A stretch of DNA of 64,000 bases from NCBI GenBank assembly GCA_934539585.1, contig CAKTCT010000009.1, positions 1-64,000 on the forward strand, written 5' to 3'. Below the pieces are notes generated by a model. It was not told the DNA's origin. It did not search any database and saw nothing but the letters and a program-made list of their open reading frames with translations. The stretch is from an uncultured Oscillospiraceae bacterium. Lineage in GTDB: Bacteria > Bacillota > Clostridia > Oscillospirales > Ruminococcaceae. A program made the translations under genes and the position numbers. Below, in pieces: positions 7,902 to 15,866 of this stretch. Numbering within the stretch: the stretch's first letter is position 1; each line of letters starts with the position of its first letter.

Positions 7902-7983
7902 TTTATAAGGCACCTGCCTTTTCTATAAACTCGCTGTTGCTGAGGCGCGGTTTGTCCGACTTCGGGAGCCCAGAACATGCGGC
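7902..7983 (-). promoter_or_regulatory. Probable L21 leader
   Basis: About 80 nt lie between the predicted start of transcription and rplU. They contain an AAACCGC...GCGAGTTT stem with one bulge around CCTCAGCAACA. Position and look fit the Firmicutes L21 leader, thought to control the operon by ribosomal protein feedback. A covariance-model search would be needed for certainty. Confidence 0.5.
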
Positions 7984-7989
7984 TTATAT

Positions 7990-8018
7990 ATTATAGCACA
8001 AACCGCGGCCCCTGTCAA
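7990..8018 (-). promoter_or_regulatory. Promoter of rplU-prp-rpmA
   Basis: Consensus TTGACA (8013-8018) and TATAAT (7990-7995) with a 17-bp spacer. It is embedded in a palindrome (ACCGCGG...CAGG, about 7996-8042) that may also end the upstream transcript. Confidence 0.9.
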
Positions 8019-8047
8019 ACATTTTTTGCAGGAACCGCGGTCTTTTT

Positions 8048-8509
8048 TCATTTAATCGGGTAATCGGGAAATTCCCGGCTGAGAATCTCCGCTGCCAGCC
8101 GGACAAGTCCGGGGCAGGGGCGCTTTTCATAATATTCCGGCGTTCTTGCCTCGGGAACGGAGGAGCCTTCCGGAGCGGAAAGTCCCAGAAGTTCCCGGCA
8201 GATGATGCTGCCCGATTCCTTGCGGAATGTGTCAGCCAGCTTCTGCACCCGGTCGTAGAGAGCGGCTTTTTCTTCCGCGGCGCCGGGGTCCTGATAGCCG
8301 CAAAGGGCACTGGCAACGAAAACCATTCCGGAAACCGCGCCGCAGACCTCCCGGAGACGGCCCATGCCGCCGCCGAAGCCGGAGGACAGCCGGGCGGCCT
8401 GGTCCTTCTCAAGGCCCAGGCGGTCGGCGAAGGTCACGGCCACGGCCTGGCAGCAGTTGTAGCCCTCCCGGAAGGCGGCTTCGGCCTCCCGGCCGCGATC
8501 CCGGGTCAT
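8048..8509 (-). CDS. C_GCAxxG_C_C family redox-type protein
   Basis: A 153-residue protein with the conserved cysteine pattern of this family: NCCQAV near residue 18, GFGGGMGRLREVCGAVSG (the CGAxxG core), ICREL and a late CPGLV cysteine. Members are thought to be redox-active or metal-binding; no reaction is established. Its start overlaps the Mrp stop by 4 bp, so the two are translationally coupled, which is compatible with an iron-sulfur or thiol role. Confidence 0.85.
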   Translation of the reverse strand: MTRDRGREAEAAFREGYNCCQAVAVTFADRLGLEKDQAARLSSGFGGGMGRLREVCGAVSGMVFVASALCGYQDPGAAEEKAALYDRVQKLADTFRKESGSIICRELLGLSAPEGSSVPEARTPEYYEKRPCPGLVRLAAEILSREFPDYPIK

Positions 8510-9342
8510 TTGCCGCAGGCCTCCACCGCGTCGGCGGCGGATTCCAGCCAGCCGCCCTCAAAGAGCTCAATGACGCCCTGGTCGCAGTTCTTGGCGATCT
8601 GGGGATCGATGGGCAGGCGGCCCAGGACCTTCAGGCCGTACCTGGCCCCTTCCTCCTCCACGTGGCTCTCGCCGAAGATGGAGATTTTTCTGCCGCAGTC
8701 AGGGCAGACGGCGTAGCTCATGTTTTCCACGATGCCCAGGATGGGGATGTTCATGGCCTGGGCCATCCGCACGGCCTTGGCCACGATCATGGACACCAGC
8801 TCCTGGGGAGACGTGACCACGATGATGCCGTCCAGGGGCAGGGACTGGAACACGGTCAGGGGGACGTCGCCGGTTCCGGGGGGCATGTCCACGAACATGT
8901 AGTCCACGTCGTCCCAGATGACGTCGGTCCAGAACTGCTTCACGGTGCCTGCGATGACGGGGCCCCGCCAGATCACCGGGGCGGTGTCGTCCTCCAGGAG
9001 GAGGTTGACGCTCATGACCTCGATGCCGGTTCTGGTCTTCACGGGATAGATGCCGTTCTGGTCGCCGGTGGCTTTTTCCTTCAGGCCGAAGACCTTGGGG
9101 ATGGAGGGGCCGGTGACGTCGGCGTCCAGGATGGCCGTGTGGAACCCGCGGCGCTGCATGATCACGCTGAGCATGGAGGTGACCAGGGACTTGCCCACGC
9201 CGCCCTTGCCGCTGACCACGCCGATGACCTTTTTGATGTGGCTGAGTTCATGGGGCTTTTCGATGAAATCCGCGGGGCTGCCGCCGGAACGGGAGGGGCA
9301 GTTTGCGCCGCAGCTTTCGCAGTTATGCGTACATTCGCTCAC
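8506..9342 (-). CDS. Mrp/NBP35-family ATP-binding protein (Fe-S carrier)
   Basis: A 278-residue P-loop protein of the Mrp/ApbC/NBP35 group, which carries and transfers iron-sulfur clusters. The deviant Walker A SGKGGVGKS is at about 44-52, VDMPPGTGD is the switch region, and CPDCG near residue 215 is the cluster-binding CxxC. The N-terminus has extra cysteines (CTHNCESCGANC), as in many anaerobe homologues. It has its own promoter facing away from the bile-salt-hydrolase gene. Confidence 0.92.
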   Translation of the reverse strand: MSECTHNCESCGANCPSRSGGSPADFIEKPHELSHIKKVIGVVSGKGGVGKSLVTSMLSVIMQRRGFHTAILDADVTGPSIPKVFGLKEKATGDQNGIYPVKTRTGIEVMSVNLLLEDDTAPVIWRGPVIAGTVKQFWTDVIWDDVDYMFVDMPPGTGDVPLTVFQSLPLDGIIVVTSPQELVSMIVAKAVRMAQAMNIPILGIVENMSYAVCPDCGRKISIFGESHVEEEGARYGLKVLGRLPIDPQIAKNCDQGVIELFEGGWLESAADAVEACGK

Positions 9343-9395
9343 GAAAACGCTTCCTTTCCAATTAAACCCGCCGTTGTCCGGCGGACATTGCTTTC

Positions 9396-9424
9396 ATTGT
9401 AGCACAAAACCCCGGGACTGTCAA
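9396..9424 (-). promoter_or_regulatory. Promoter of the mrp operon
   Basis: TTGACA (9419-9424) and TACAAT (9396-9401) with a 17-bp spacer, back to back with the divergent hydrolase promoter. Confidence 0.85.
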
Positions 9425-9435
9425 ACCGGCAGAGC

Positions 9436-9464
9436 TTGCAGCCGGAGCAAAAGGGTGGTACAAT
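9436..9464 (+). promoter_or_regulatory. Promoter of the bile-salt-hydrolase-like gene
   Basis: TTGCAG (9436-9441) and TACAAT (9459-9464) with a 17-bp spacer. Transcription would start near 9471, upstream of the 11-bp repeats. Confidence 0.75.
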
Positions 9465-9490
9465 GGAACTGCTGGATTTTTGCAGAATTC

Positions 9491-9553
9491 TGGGTATCCT
9501 AAGGGTATCGTTTGGGTATCAATCGGGTACAGATCGGGGAGGAAACGGGTATG
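9491..9553 (+). repeat. 11-bp phased GGGTATC repeats across the start region
   Basis: GGGTATC occurs at 9492, 9503 and 9514, GGGTAC at 9525, GGGGAGG (the Shine-Dalgarno) at 9536 and GGGTATG (overlapping the start codon) at 9547, each exactly 11 bp apart. The ribosome-binding site and start codon therefore fall in register with the array. Confidence 0.9.
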
Positions 9554-10525
9554 TGTACAGCGGCGACGTATCAGACCAAGGATTTTTATTTCGGCAGGAC
9601 GTTGGATTATGAGTTCTCCTACGGGGAGGAGGTGGTGGCGACGCCCCAGAGCTTCCCCCTGGCCTTCCGGCACCTGGGGACCCTGGAGCATCACCACGCC
9701 ATCATCGGCATGGCCCATCGGGCGGAGGGGTATCCCCTTTATTACGATGCCGTCAACGAAGCGGGGGTGGCCATGGCCGGGCTGAACTTCGTGGGCAACG
9801 CCGCCTACCGGGAACCGGCGGAGGGGAAGGACAACGTGGCCCAGTTCGAGTTCATCCCCTGGGTGCTGGGGCAGTGCGGGTCCTTGGACCAGGTCCGGCG
9901 GCTGTTAGGGCGGATGAATCTGGTGGGGACGCCCTTCAGCAGGAAGCTGCCCACGGCCTCCCTGCACTGGATCATCGCCGCCGGCGGGGAGGCCGTTACG
10001 GTGGAATCCACGGCGGAGGGGCTTTTTGTCTACGACAATCCGGCGGGGGTGCTGACCAACAACCCGCCCTTTCCGGTCCAGATGTTTCTGCTGAACAACT
10101 ACCGCTCCGTCTCCCCGGAGGAGCCGGAAAACCGGTTCGCGCCGGAGCTGCCCCTCCGGGCTTACAGCCGGGGGATGGGCGGCCTGGGGCTGCCCGGGGA
10201 CCTGTCCTCGGCGTCCCGGTTCGTTCGGGCGGCCTTTACCCGGGCCAACGCCGTTTCCGGGGACTCCGAGGAGGAGAGCGTGGGGCAGTTTTTCCACATT
10301 CTGGGGGCCGTGGAGCAGACCCGGGGCTGCTGTCGGCTGGCTTCCGGGGAGTATGAGATCACCCAGTACACCTCCTGCTGCAACGTCAGCCGGGGGATTT
10401 ACTACTACACCACCTACGGCAACCGGCAGATCACGGCCGTGGACCTCCACCGGGAGGATCTGGAGAGCCGGGAGCTGATTGCCTATCCGTTGGTGCGGGA
10501 GGAGCAGATTTTCCGGCAGAACTGA
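9551..10525 (+). CDS. bsh: Choloylglycine hydrolase family, bile-salt-hydrolase-like
   Basis: A 324-residue Ntn-hydrolase that most likely deconjugates glycine- or taurine-linked bile acids; penicillin V acylase is the related alternative. After removal of Met, Cys2 (MCTAATYQTK) becomes the nucleophile. Arg16 and Asp19 (FGRTLDYE) follow. AGLNF supplies the Asn typical of bile salt hydrolases rather than the Tyr of penicillin acylases, LTNNPPF supplies the later active-site Asn, and ASRFVRAAF the Arg. No signal peptide is present, so it is probably cytoplasmic. The ATG at 9551 is fixed by the required Cys2 and GGAGG 8 bases upstream. It is monocistronic. Confidence 0.88.
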   Translation: MCTAATYQTKDFYFGRTLDYEFSYGEEVVATPQSFPLAFRHLGTLEHHHAIIGMAHRAEGYPLYYDAVNEAGVAMAGLNFVGNAAYREPAEGKDNVAQFEFIPWVLGQCGSLDQVRRLLGRMNLVGTPFSRKLPTASLHWIIAAGGEAVTVESTAEGLFVYDNPAGVLTNNPPFPVQMFLLNNYRSVSPEEPENRFAPELPLRAYSRGMGGLGLPGDLSSASRFVRAAFTRANAVSGDSEEESVGQFFHILGAVEQTRGCCRLASGEYEITQYTSCCNVSRGIYYYTTYGNRQITAVDLHREDLESRELIAYPLVREEQIFRQN

Positions 10526-11420
10526 CGAATGGCGGTCGTCTTGGGGGCGATTGGCCGGTTTCTGCGGGGGCAAAGGATGGGCTGGCTGCTTATTCTCTGG
10601 TGCGGGAGACGGATTTTTTATGGAATCCTCACCCCGGTTCAGCCGTATAAGGGGGCCTGTCGGCAAGTCTTTGCATCTGTGCCAGCTGCTCCGCGGTCTG
10701 TAAAGGGGTGCGTCAACCGGTGGGATCGGGGGCGAGTTTGGCGGGGGGATCCGCTTGCAGAATGGGTGGTTTTCGAATCAGAACCGGCTGGTCGTTTCGG
10801 GGAAACAGCCAGCCGGTTTCTGCGGGGTCAAAGGAGGGACTGGCGGGTGCGCTGGTCTTTTCGGCGGCGCATTTCCATTGGCTGGGCAACTGGCGGAGTT
10901 GTGTCGTGGACCTCTATCGGGGAATTTGGAAAGCCGGGGCTGGCTACTTATCCGTTGGTGCAAGGGGCGGATTTTTTATGGAATCCTCACCCCGGTTCAG
11001 CCGTATAAGGGGGCCTGTCGGCAAGTCTTTGCATCTGTGCCAGCTGCTCCGCGGTCTGTAAAGGGGTGCGTTAGCCGGTGGGATCGGGGGCGAGTCTGGC
11101 GGGGTGGGATTTTCGGACCGCTTCGCTCATTGATTTGAAGGGATGTTTTGACGGGGCTCCGCTTGCAGAGTTGGCGGTTTCCGAATCAGAACCGGCTGGT
11201 CGTTTCGGGGGAACGGCCAGCCGGTTTTTGCGGGGCAGGAACGGATTGCTTATTCGCTGGTGCGGGGGAGCAGGTTTTTGGGCAGAGTTGCAAAGCGGCC
11301 CTTTCGGGGAATAATTGGCCGGTTTTTGCGGGGCAGATGGGAAGCTGTCGGGCGCGCGAGCCTTCCGGCAGAACGGACGAATAGCGGTCGTTCCGGGGGA
11401 GGATTGGCCGGTCACTATGG
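10526..11420. repeat. Decayed tandem array downstream of the hydrolase gene
   Basis: No credible gene is present. A block at 10611-10745 recurs almost unchanged at 10969-11103 (offset 358 bp), and a following block with an AACCGGCTGG/CCAGCCGGTT hairpin at 10782-10818 recurs at 11190-11226 (offset 408 bp). The motif GGCCGGTTT-TGCGGGG appears four times. Sequence resembling the end of the hydrolase gene plus its 3' flank (TTCCGGCAGAAC-GACGAAT) returns near 11363, so the array seems to have grown by duplicating the 3' end of that gene. Confidence 0.8.
11190..11230 (+). terminator. Terminator-like hairpin in the array
   Basis: AACCGGCTGG/CCAGCCGGTT 10-bp stem followed by TTTTTG. The sister copy at 10782-10818 has the stem but a weaker T-run. 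Confidence 0.55.
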
Positions 11421-11421
11421 G

Positions 11422-12678
11422 TCAGATGAGAAGCTGGCGGGCGCGGAGTTCTTCCCGGTAGCGGGGCATTTCGATGTCCATGACATCGGCGGCGGAGTTT
11501 CCGCAGAAGGCGGCGGCGATGCCGGCGGCCTCGCCCAGGCAGCAGCAGATGGGCATGATCCGGTAGGACGCCTGGGCCTCGTGGGTGGAGGAGATGCACC
11601 GTCCGGCCACCAGGAGGTTCCGGCTGCCCTTGGGGACTAGGCAGCGGTAAGGGATGGTGTAGTACTCCCCGTCCTTGAAATAGTAGTGGCTGGTGCCGGA
11701 GCCTTCGGGGTTATGGATGTCGATGTCGTAATTGCCGCAGACCACGCCGTCGTCGAACTTGGTGCAGGCCACAAGGTCCTCCTGGGTCAGGAGGTATTCG
11801 CCCTCGATCATCCGGCTTTCCCGGACTCCGATCTCCATGGCAGTGGACAGGAGCTGGCTGTGCTGGAAGCCGTCGATGTTCTCCCTGAGGAAATGGAACA
11901 GCTCGAAGACCTGCTCCCGGGCTTCCAGCTCGGCCTGGGTTTTTTCTTCGCCGCTGACTGGATTTTTCCGGACGATTCGTGTAGAATTAAAGTGAAGGAC
12001 GCCGTTCACGACGTTTTCGAAGACCAGAATGTTTTCCCGGGGGTTTTTGATCTTCCCCTCCCGCTGGAACTGCTGGTAAAGGGGGTTGATGGAGTCGTAG
12101 CTTTTCTCAAAGGCTTTGAGGTCCACGCCGGCCACCCGGAAGCAGAGGGTCATGGGCTGGCAGAGATGGTCCTTCTCCCGGCCCAGGTGATAGGGGTATC
12201 CGGCCAGGACCGCCAGGTCGCCGTCGCCGGTGCAGTCGATGAAGTACCGGGCGGCGTACTCACCGGGGCCTTCTTTATTGGAGACCAGGACGCTTTTTAC
12301 CTTGCCGTTGTCCATCCGGACGCCGGTGAGGTAGGTGTGGAAAAGGACATGGACGTTTTCCTTGAGGATCATCCGCTGGAGGATCAGCTTCAGGTACTCC
12401 TCATGAAAGGCGCTGGAGTTTTCAGGCATGGCCTTCATGGCGGTGAGCTCTGTGAGAATCTCCCGGAAAATGCCGTTGCAGAGGTAGATGGGCTTCTTGG
12501 TGGCGGGGTCGTTGGTCCAGTAGTACATAAAGGGGTTCACCAGGCAGTTGACGGCGGCTCCGCCGAAGCAGTTGCTTTTTTCGATGAGGAGGACCTCCAT
12601 CCCCCAGCGGGCGGCGGCTATGGCGGCGGCTGTTCCGGAAAATCCGCCGCCCACTACGATGACGTCATATTGCTTCAT
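11422..12678 (-). CDS. FAD-dependent oxidoreductase (FAD_oxidored type)
   Basis: A 418-residue flavoprotein. It has the dinucleotide-binding VVGGGFSGTAAAIAAARWG near the N-terminus, then LLIEKSNCFGGAAVNCLVNPF, a second FAD block (YFIDCTGDGDLAVLAGYP) and a C-terminal closing motif (LLVAGRCISSTHEAQASYRIMP). This fits the FAD_oxidored family common in gut anaerobes, whose substrates are mostly unknown. GAGGTG lies 6 bases before the ATG at 12678; an in-frame GTG at 12687 is less likely. It is divergent from a PocR-AraC regulator, which probably controls it. Confidence 0.85.
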   Translation of the reverse strand: MKQYDVIVVGGGFSGTAAAIAAARWGMEVLLIEKSNCFGGAAVNCLVNPFMYYWTNDPATKKPIYLCNGIFREILTELTAMKAMPENSSAFHEEYLKLILQRMILKENVHVLFHTYLTGVRMDNGKVKSVLVSNKEGPGEYAARYFIDCTGDGDLAVLAGYPYHLGREKDHLCQPMTLCFRVAGVDLKAFEKSYDSINPLYQQFQREGKIKNPRENILVFENVVNGVLHFNSTRIVRKNPVSGEEKTQAELEAREQVFELFHFLRENIDGFQHSQLLSTAMEIGVRESRMIEGEYLLTQEDLVACTKFDDGVVCGNYDIDIHNPEGSGTSHYYFKDGEYYTIPYRCLVPKGSRNLLVAGRCISSTHEAQASYRIMPICCCLGEAAGIAAAFCGNSAADVMDIEMPRYREELRARQLLI

Positions 12679-12799
12679 ATGTTTCACCTCAGAATGGATT
12701 TGATACCTTCATTGTAGCACGTTTTCCGGGGAGTTTCTCCGCACAAAGGATAGGAAAAGGTGCGCAAAGGATACTTTTTTCAAGAAAGGCGGAAGTAAA

Positions 12800-13666
12800 A
12801 TGGAATATGAGCCTCTTTCCACCCTGGTGGAGCTTCTTTGCCGGGGGAACGCCATGCACATCAGCGTCTGGGATTTTTCCGGGCTGCTCCAATGGGAGCC
12901 CCTGGCGCTGGACTTGGCCAATCAGTTCCATTCGGTCCCCTTCTGCGGACTGGCCAAGTCTACCCGGAAGGGGTACCGGCTCTGCATCCGCTGCAAGGAG
13001 CGGGCCAACCGGAAGGCCCGGGTGGGGAAGGTGCCCTTTTCCGGGTACTGCGTCTACGGGCTGTTTGAGGCGGCGTATCCGGTGGTGCTGGACGGCCAGG
13101 TCCGGTGCGTGGTGTATGCCGGGAATCTGACGCCGGACCTTCCGGCGGCGGAGGAGCGGCTCCGGCGGACGGCGGGGATCACCGGGGCCCCGGCGGAGCG
13201 GATGGCGGAGGAGCTCCGGGCCGGGGAGCACTCCCTGACGCCGGAGGACGCCGAAAGGGCCGCCCGGCTGGTGGGGAGCTACATCCGGCTCCTGGGCCGG
13301 GACGCGCCCTGGCCGGTCTCCCCGCGGCACTGGGCGGTGGAGCGGCTGCTGGAGGCGGTCCGGGAGCACTACGCCTATCCCATCACCCTCCGGGACCTGG
13401 CGGCGGTCTGCTACTTCAACGAAAAGTACGTGGGGCGGCTGTTCAAGGCCCAGACCGGCCAGAGCTTCCACCAGTATCTAGCCGCCTACCGGCTGGACCG
13501 GGCGGAGGAGATGCTCCGGGAGGGCTCCCGGGCTGTGGCCGACGTGGCCCGGGAGTGCGGGTTTGAGAGCACATCCTATTTCAACCGGCTGTTCCGGGAG
13601 CGGTTCGGGCGTTCTCCCGGGGCGTACCGGAAAGAGACTGGATTTTCTTCGGAAAATCTGGTATAA
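12800..13666 (+). CDS. PocR-domain AraC-family regulator
   Basis: A 288-residue regulator with an N-terminal PocR sensory domain (about 15-140) containing CIRCKERANRKA, a CxxC often seen in this domain, then GYCVYGLFEAAYPV. The C-terminal AraC double helix-turn-helix (about 180-280) ends VARECGFESTSYFNRLFRERFGRSPGAYRKE. PocR domains sense small hydrocarbon-type ligands in characterised cases. It is divergent from the FAD oxidoreductase across a 121-bp gap, suggesting local control. Confidence 0.88.
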   Translation: MEYEPLSTLVELLCRGNAMHISVWDFSGLLQWEPLALDLANQFHSVPFCGLAKSTRKGYRLCIRCKERANRKARVGKVPFSGYCVYGLFEAAYPVVLDGQVRCVVYAGNLTPDLPAAEERLRRTAGITGAPAERMAEELRAGEHSLTPEDAERAARLVGSYIRLLGRDAPWPVSPRHWAVERLLEAVREHYAYPITLRDLAAVCYFNEKYVGRLFKAQTGQSFHQYLAAYRLDRAEEMLREGSRAVADVARECGFESTSYFNRLFRERFGRSPGAYRKETGFSSENLV

Positions 13667-13702
13667 TCCTTTCGTAACCGAAAAAGAATCGAGGAACCGC
13701 CT

Positions 13703-15283
13703 GTGATCGTTGTCAACAATATTCAGACCCGTTTGGGAGAATCCGAGGAAGCCGCCGTGGCCAAGGCTTTGAAAAAGCTAGGGGTCCCCGGAAGCCAGGT
13801 GGAGGAGGCCCACGTGACCAAGTCCTCCCTGGACGCCCGGAAGCAGAACGATATCCGCCTGGTCCATTCCGTAGCGGTGCGGCTCCGGGCCGGGGAAGCG
13901 GAGATCGCCGCTTCCTTGCAGGACGCTTCGGTGCTGTACCGGGAGACGGCGCCCTTTCGCATCCGGAGGGGCACAAAGCCTCTGCCCGGGCCGGTGGTCA
14001 TCGCCGGGTTCGGCCCGGCGGGGATGTTCGCCGCCGATCTTCTGGCCCGCCAGGGACTCCGGCCCATCGTGCTGGAGCGGGGCGGTCCGGTGGAGGAACG
14101 GGTGGCCGCCGTGGAGGGGTTCTGGCGCTCCGGGAACCTGGACCCCGCCTGCAACGTCCAGTTCGGCGAGGGCGGCGCGGGGACGTTTTCCGACGGGAAG
14201 CTGACCACCCGGATTCACGACCCCCTCTGCGGCTATGTGCTGGAGCGGTTCGCGGCCCAAGGCGCTCCGGCGGAGACCTTGCGGAAGGCCAAGCCACACA
14301 TCGGCACCGACCGGCTCCGGGGGGTGGTCCGCTCCATCCGGGAGGGAATCTTGGAAAACGGCGGACAGGTGCTGTTCCATGCCCAATTGGACGGAATCTC
14401 GGTGAGAAACGGCCGGCTGGAGGGCATCACCGTCAACGGCCAGCCTATGGCGGCGGGGTGTCTGATTCTGGCGGTGGGCCACAGCGCCCGGGACACCTTC
14501 CGGATGCTGGCCGGGGAGGGGGTTCCTTTTGAGAGCAAGGCGTTTTCCGTGGGGGCGAGAATCGAGCACCGGCAGAGCGCCATTGATCGGGGGCTTTATG
14601 GCAAACTGGCGGGGCACCCGGCCCTTCCGCCGGGGGAGTATCAGCTGTCCTACCGCAGGGGGGAGCGGGGGGTCTACACCTTCTGCATGTGCCCGGGGGG
14701 AACGGTGGTTCCGGCGGCGTCGGAGCCGGGAGGCGTCGTGACCAACGGCATGAGCGAGTACCGCCGGGACGGGGACAACGCCAATGCGGCGCTGGTGGTT
14801 TCCGTGGGACCGGAGGACTTCGGCAGCGGAATTTTCGACGGGGTGGCCTTTCAGGAGGAGCTGGAGCGCCGGGCCTTCCGGCTGGCCGGAAGCAATTACC
14901 GGGCCTGCGGCGGGACGGTAGGGGAGTTCCTGGCGGGGAGGCCGGGGCTGAAGCTCCGGTCCGTTGCGCCCACCTATGCGTTGGGGCTGGAGGCGGTGGA
15001 TTTTGACCGGCTGTATCCGCCCCAGGTGGTGGAGATGATGCGGACGGGCATTGCGGTTTTCGGCCGGAAGCTGCCGGGGTTCGGGGCGGAGGACGCAGTG
15101 CTTACCGGTCCGGAGACCCGGACATCCAGCCCGGTGCGGATTCCTCGGGGGGAGGATTTGCAGTCGCCGGCGGTGCGGGGGCTGTATCCTTGCGGCGAAG
15201 GGGCCGGATATGCCGGGGGGATCATGAGCGCGGCGGTGGATGGCGTGCGGATTGCGCTGGAGATTCTGGGGGAATATAAGTAG
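13703..15283 (+). CDS. NAD(P)/FAD-dependent dehydrogenase (COG2509 type)
   Basis: A 526-residue flavoprotein: an N-terminal ferredoxin-like extension (1-85, with KKLGVPGSQVEEAHVTKSSLD), then VVIAGFGPAGMFAADLLARQG, PIVLERGGPVEERVAAVEGF, FSDGKLTTRI and a C-terminal LYPCGEGAGYAGGIMSAAVDG. This is the COG2509 architecture, common in Firmicutes and Bacteroides with no firm reaction. The start is GTG at 13703 behind GAGGAACC. A TATAAT lies at the end of the upstream regulator gene, so it may have its own promoter. Confidence 0.88.
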   Translation: MIVVNNIQTRLGESEEAAVAKALKKLGVPGSQVEEAHVTKSSLDARKQNDIRLVHSVAVRLRAGEAEIAASLQDASVLYRETAPFRIRRGTKPLPGPVVIAGFGPAGMFAADLLARQGLRPIVLERGGPVEERVAAVEGFWRSGNLDPACNVQFGEGGAGTFSDGKLTTRIHDPLCGYVLERFAAQGAPAETLRKAKPHIGTDRLRGVVRSIREGILENGGQVLFHAQLDGISVRNGRLEGITVNGQPMAAGCLILAVGHSARDTFRMLAGEGVPFESKAFSVGARIEHRQSAIDRGLYGKLAGHPALPPGEYQLSYRRGERGVYTFCMCPGGTVVPAASEPGGVVTNGMSEYRRDGDNANAALVVSVGPEDFGSGIFDGVAFQEELERRAFRLAGSNYRACGGTVGEFLAGRPGLKLRSVAPTYALGLEAVDFDRLYPPQVVEMMRTGIAVFGRKLPGFGAEDAVLTGPETRTSSPVRIPRGEDLQSPAVRGLYPCGEGAGYAGGIMSAAVDGVRIALEILGEYK

Positions 15284-15302
15284 AACGTTTCGGAAAACAC
15301 AA

Positions 15303-15826
15303 GAAAAGTTTTCGGTCCAGCCTTTTTCAAAAGGCTGGCAGGTGGAGGGCAGAGCCCTCCTCGCTTTCCGCAGAAAGCGAAATCTTACTCCGTTGCGCCC
15401 CGGGCGCAACCCAAAACAGAAAAAAGGCGGCCCGCAGGCCGCCCGCGGTCCCCGCGGCCGCAATTTCGCAGAAATTGCGGCATGACTGCGGCACCGAATC
15501 TTCCGAAACGAAATACCGCGCCAGCGGCGGCGTGTCGCCGCTCCCATGTCGCCGCGGCTGCTTTCCTCGCGCCAAGTTTCATTGGCCGCGCGACAAGCTG
15601 CGCGGCGACGAGGGGAGAGACCCCGTAATTTTTGCAGGACTGCGTCCTGAGGGGAACCCCTTGATAGGGTTCCCCTTCGCCAAAACGTCCCACCGGGACG
15701 TTTTGGCTGCCCTTCCTGATCTTTTGGTATCATTTTGGGGGATTTCGCCCTCTGCGGAGGGCGAGGAAGGGGCTTTGCCCCTTCCATCCCCACCAGCCTT
15801 TTGAAAAAGGCTGGATCGAAAACTTA
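15303..15826. repeat. Hairpin-array repeat family 1, full copy
   Basis: About 520 bp without a credible gene. It is bounded by inverted ends: AAAAGTTTTCGGTCCAGCC with the CCAGCCTTTT-AAAAGGCTGG hairpin on the left, and CCAGCCTTTTGAAAAAGGCTGG then ATCGAAAACTT on the right. Between them lie at least ten hairpins in a row (GAGGGC/GCCCTC, CGCTTTC/GAAAGCG, GTTGCGCCC/GGGCGCAAC, GGCGGCC/GGCCGCC, CGCAATTTC/GAAATTGCG, CAGGAC/GTCCTG, GGGGAACCC/GGGTTCCCC, CCAAAACGTCCC/GGGACGTTTTGG, CGCCCTC/GAGGGCG, GGAAGGGGC/GCCCCTTCC). It fills a convergent intergenic space. Confidence 0.85.
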
Positions 15827-15866
15827 ATTTTGCTAATGGACAGGTGGCGCAATACCCACGGGCTGC

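Noticed and set aside
10529..11640. Several frames of 114 to 159 residues in the tandem array
   Set aside because: Repeated units give repeated frames, none with a ribosome-binding site or domain.
13778..15793. 671-residue minus-strand frame
   Set aside because: Antisense to the COG2509-type flavoprotein and the hairpin array; no motifs, Arg/Pro-rich.
15303..15826. CRISPR array
   Set aside because: The palindromes differ from one another and are not evenly spaced by unique spacers; no cas genes.
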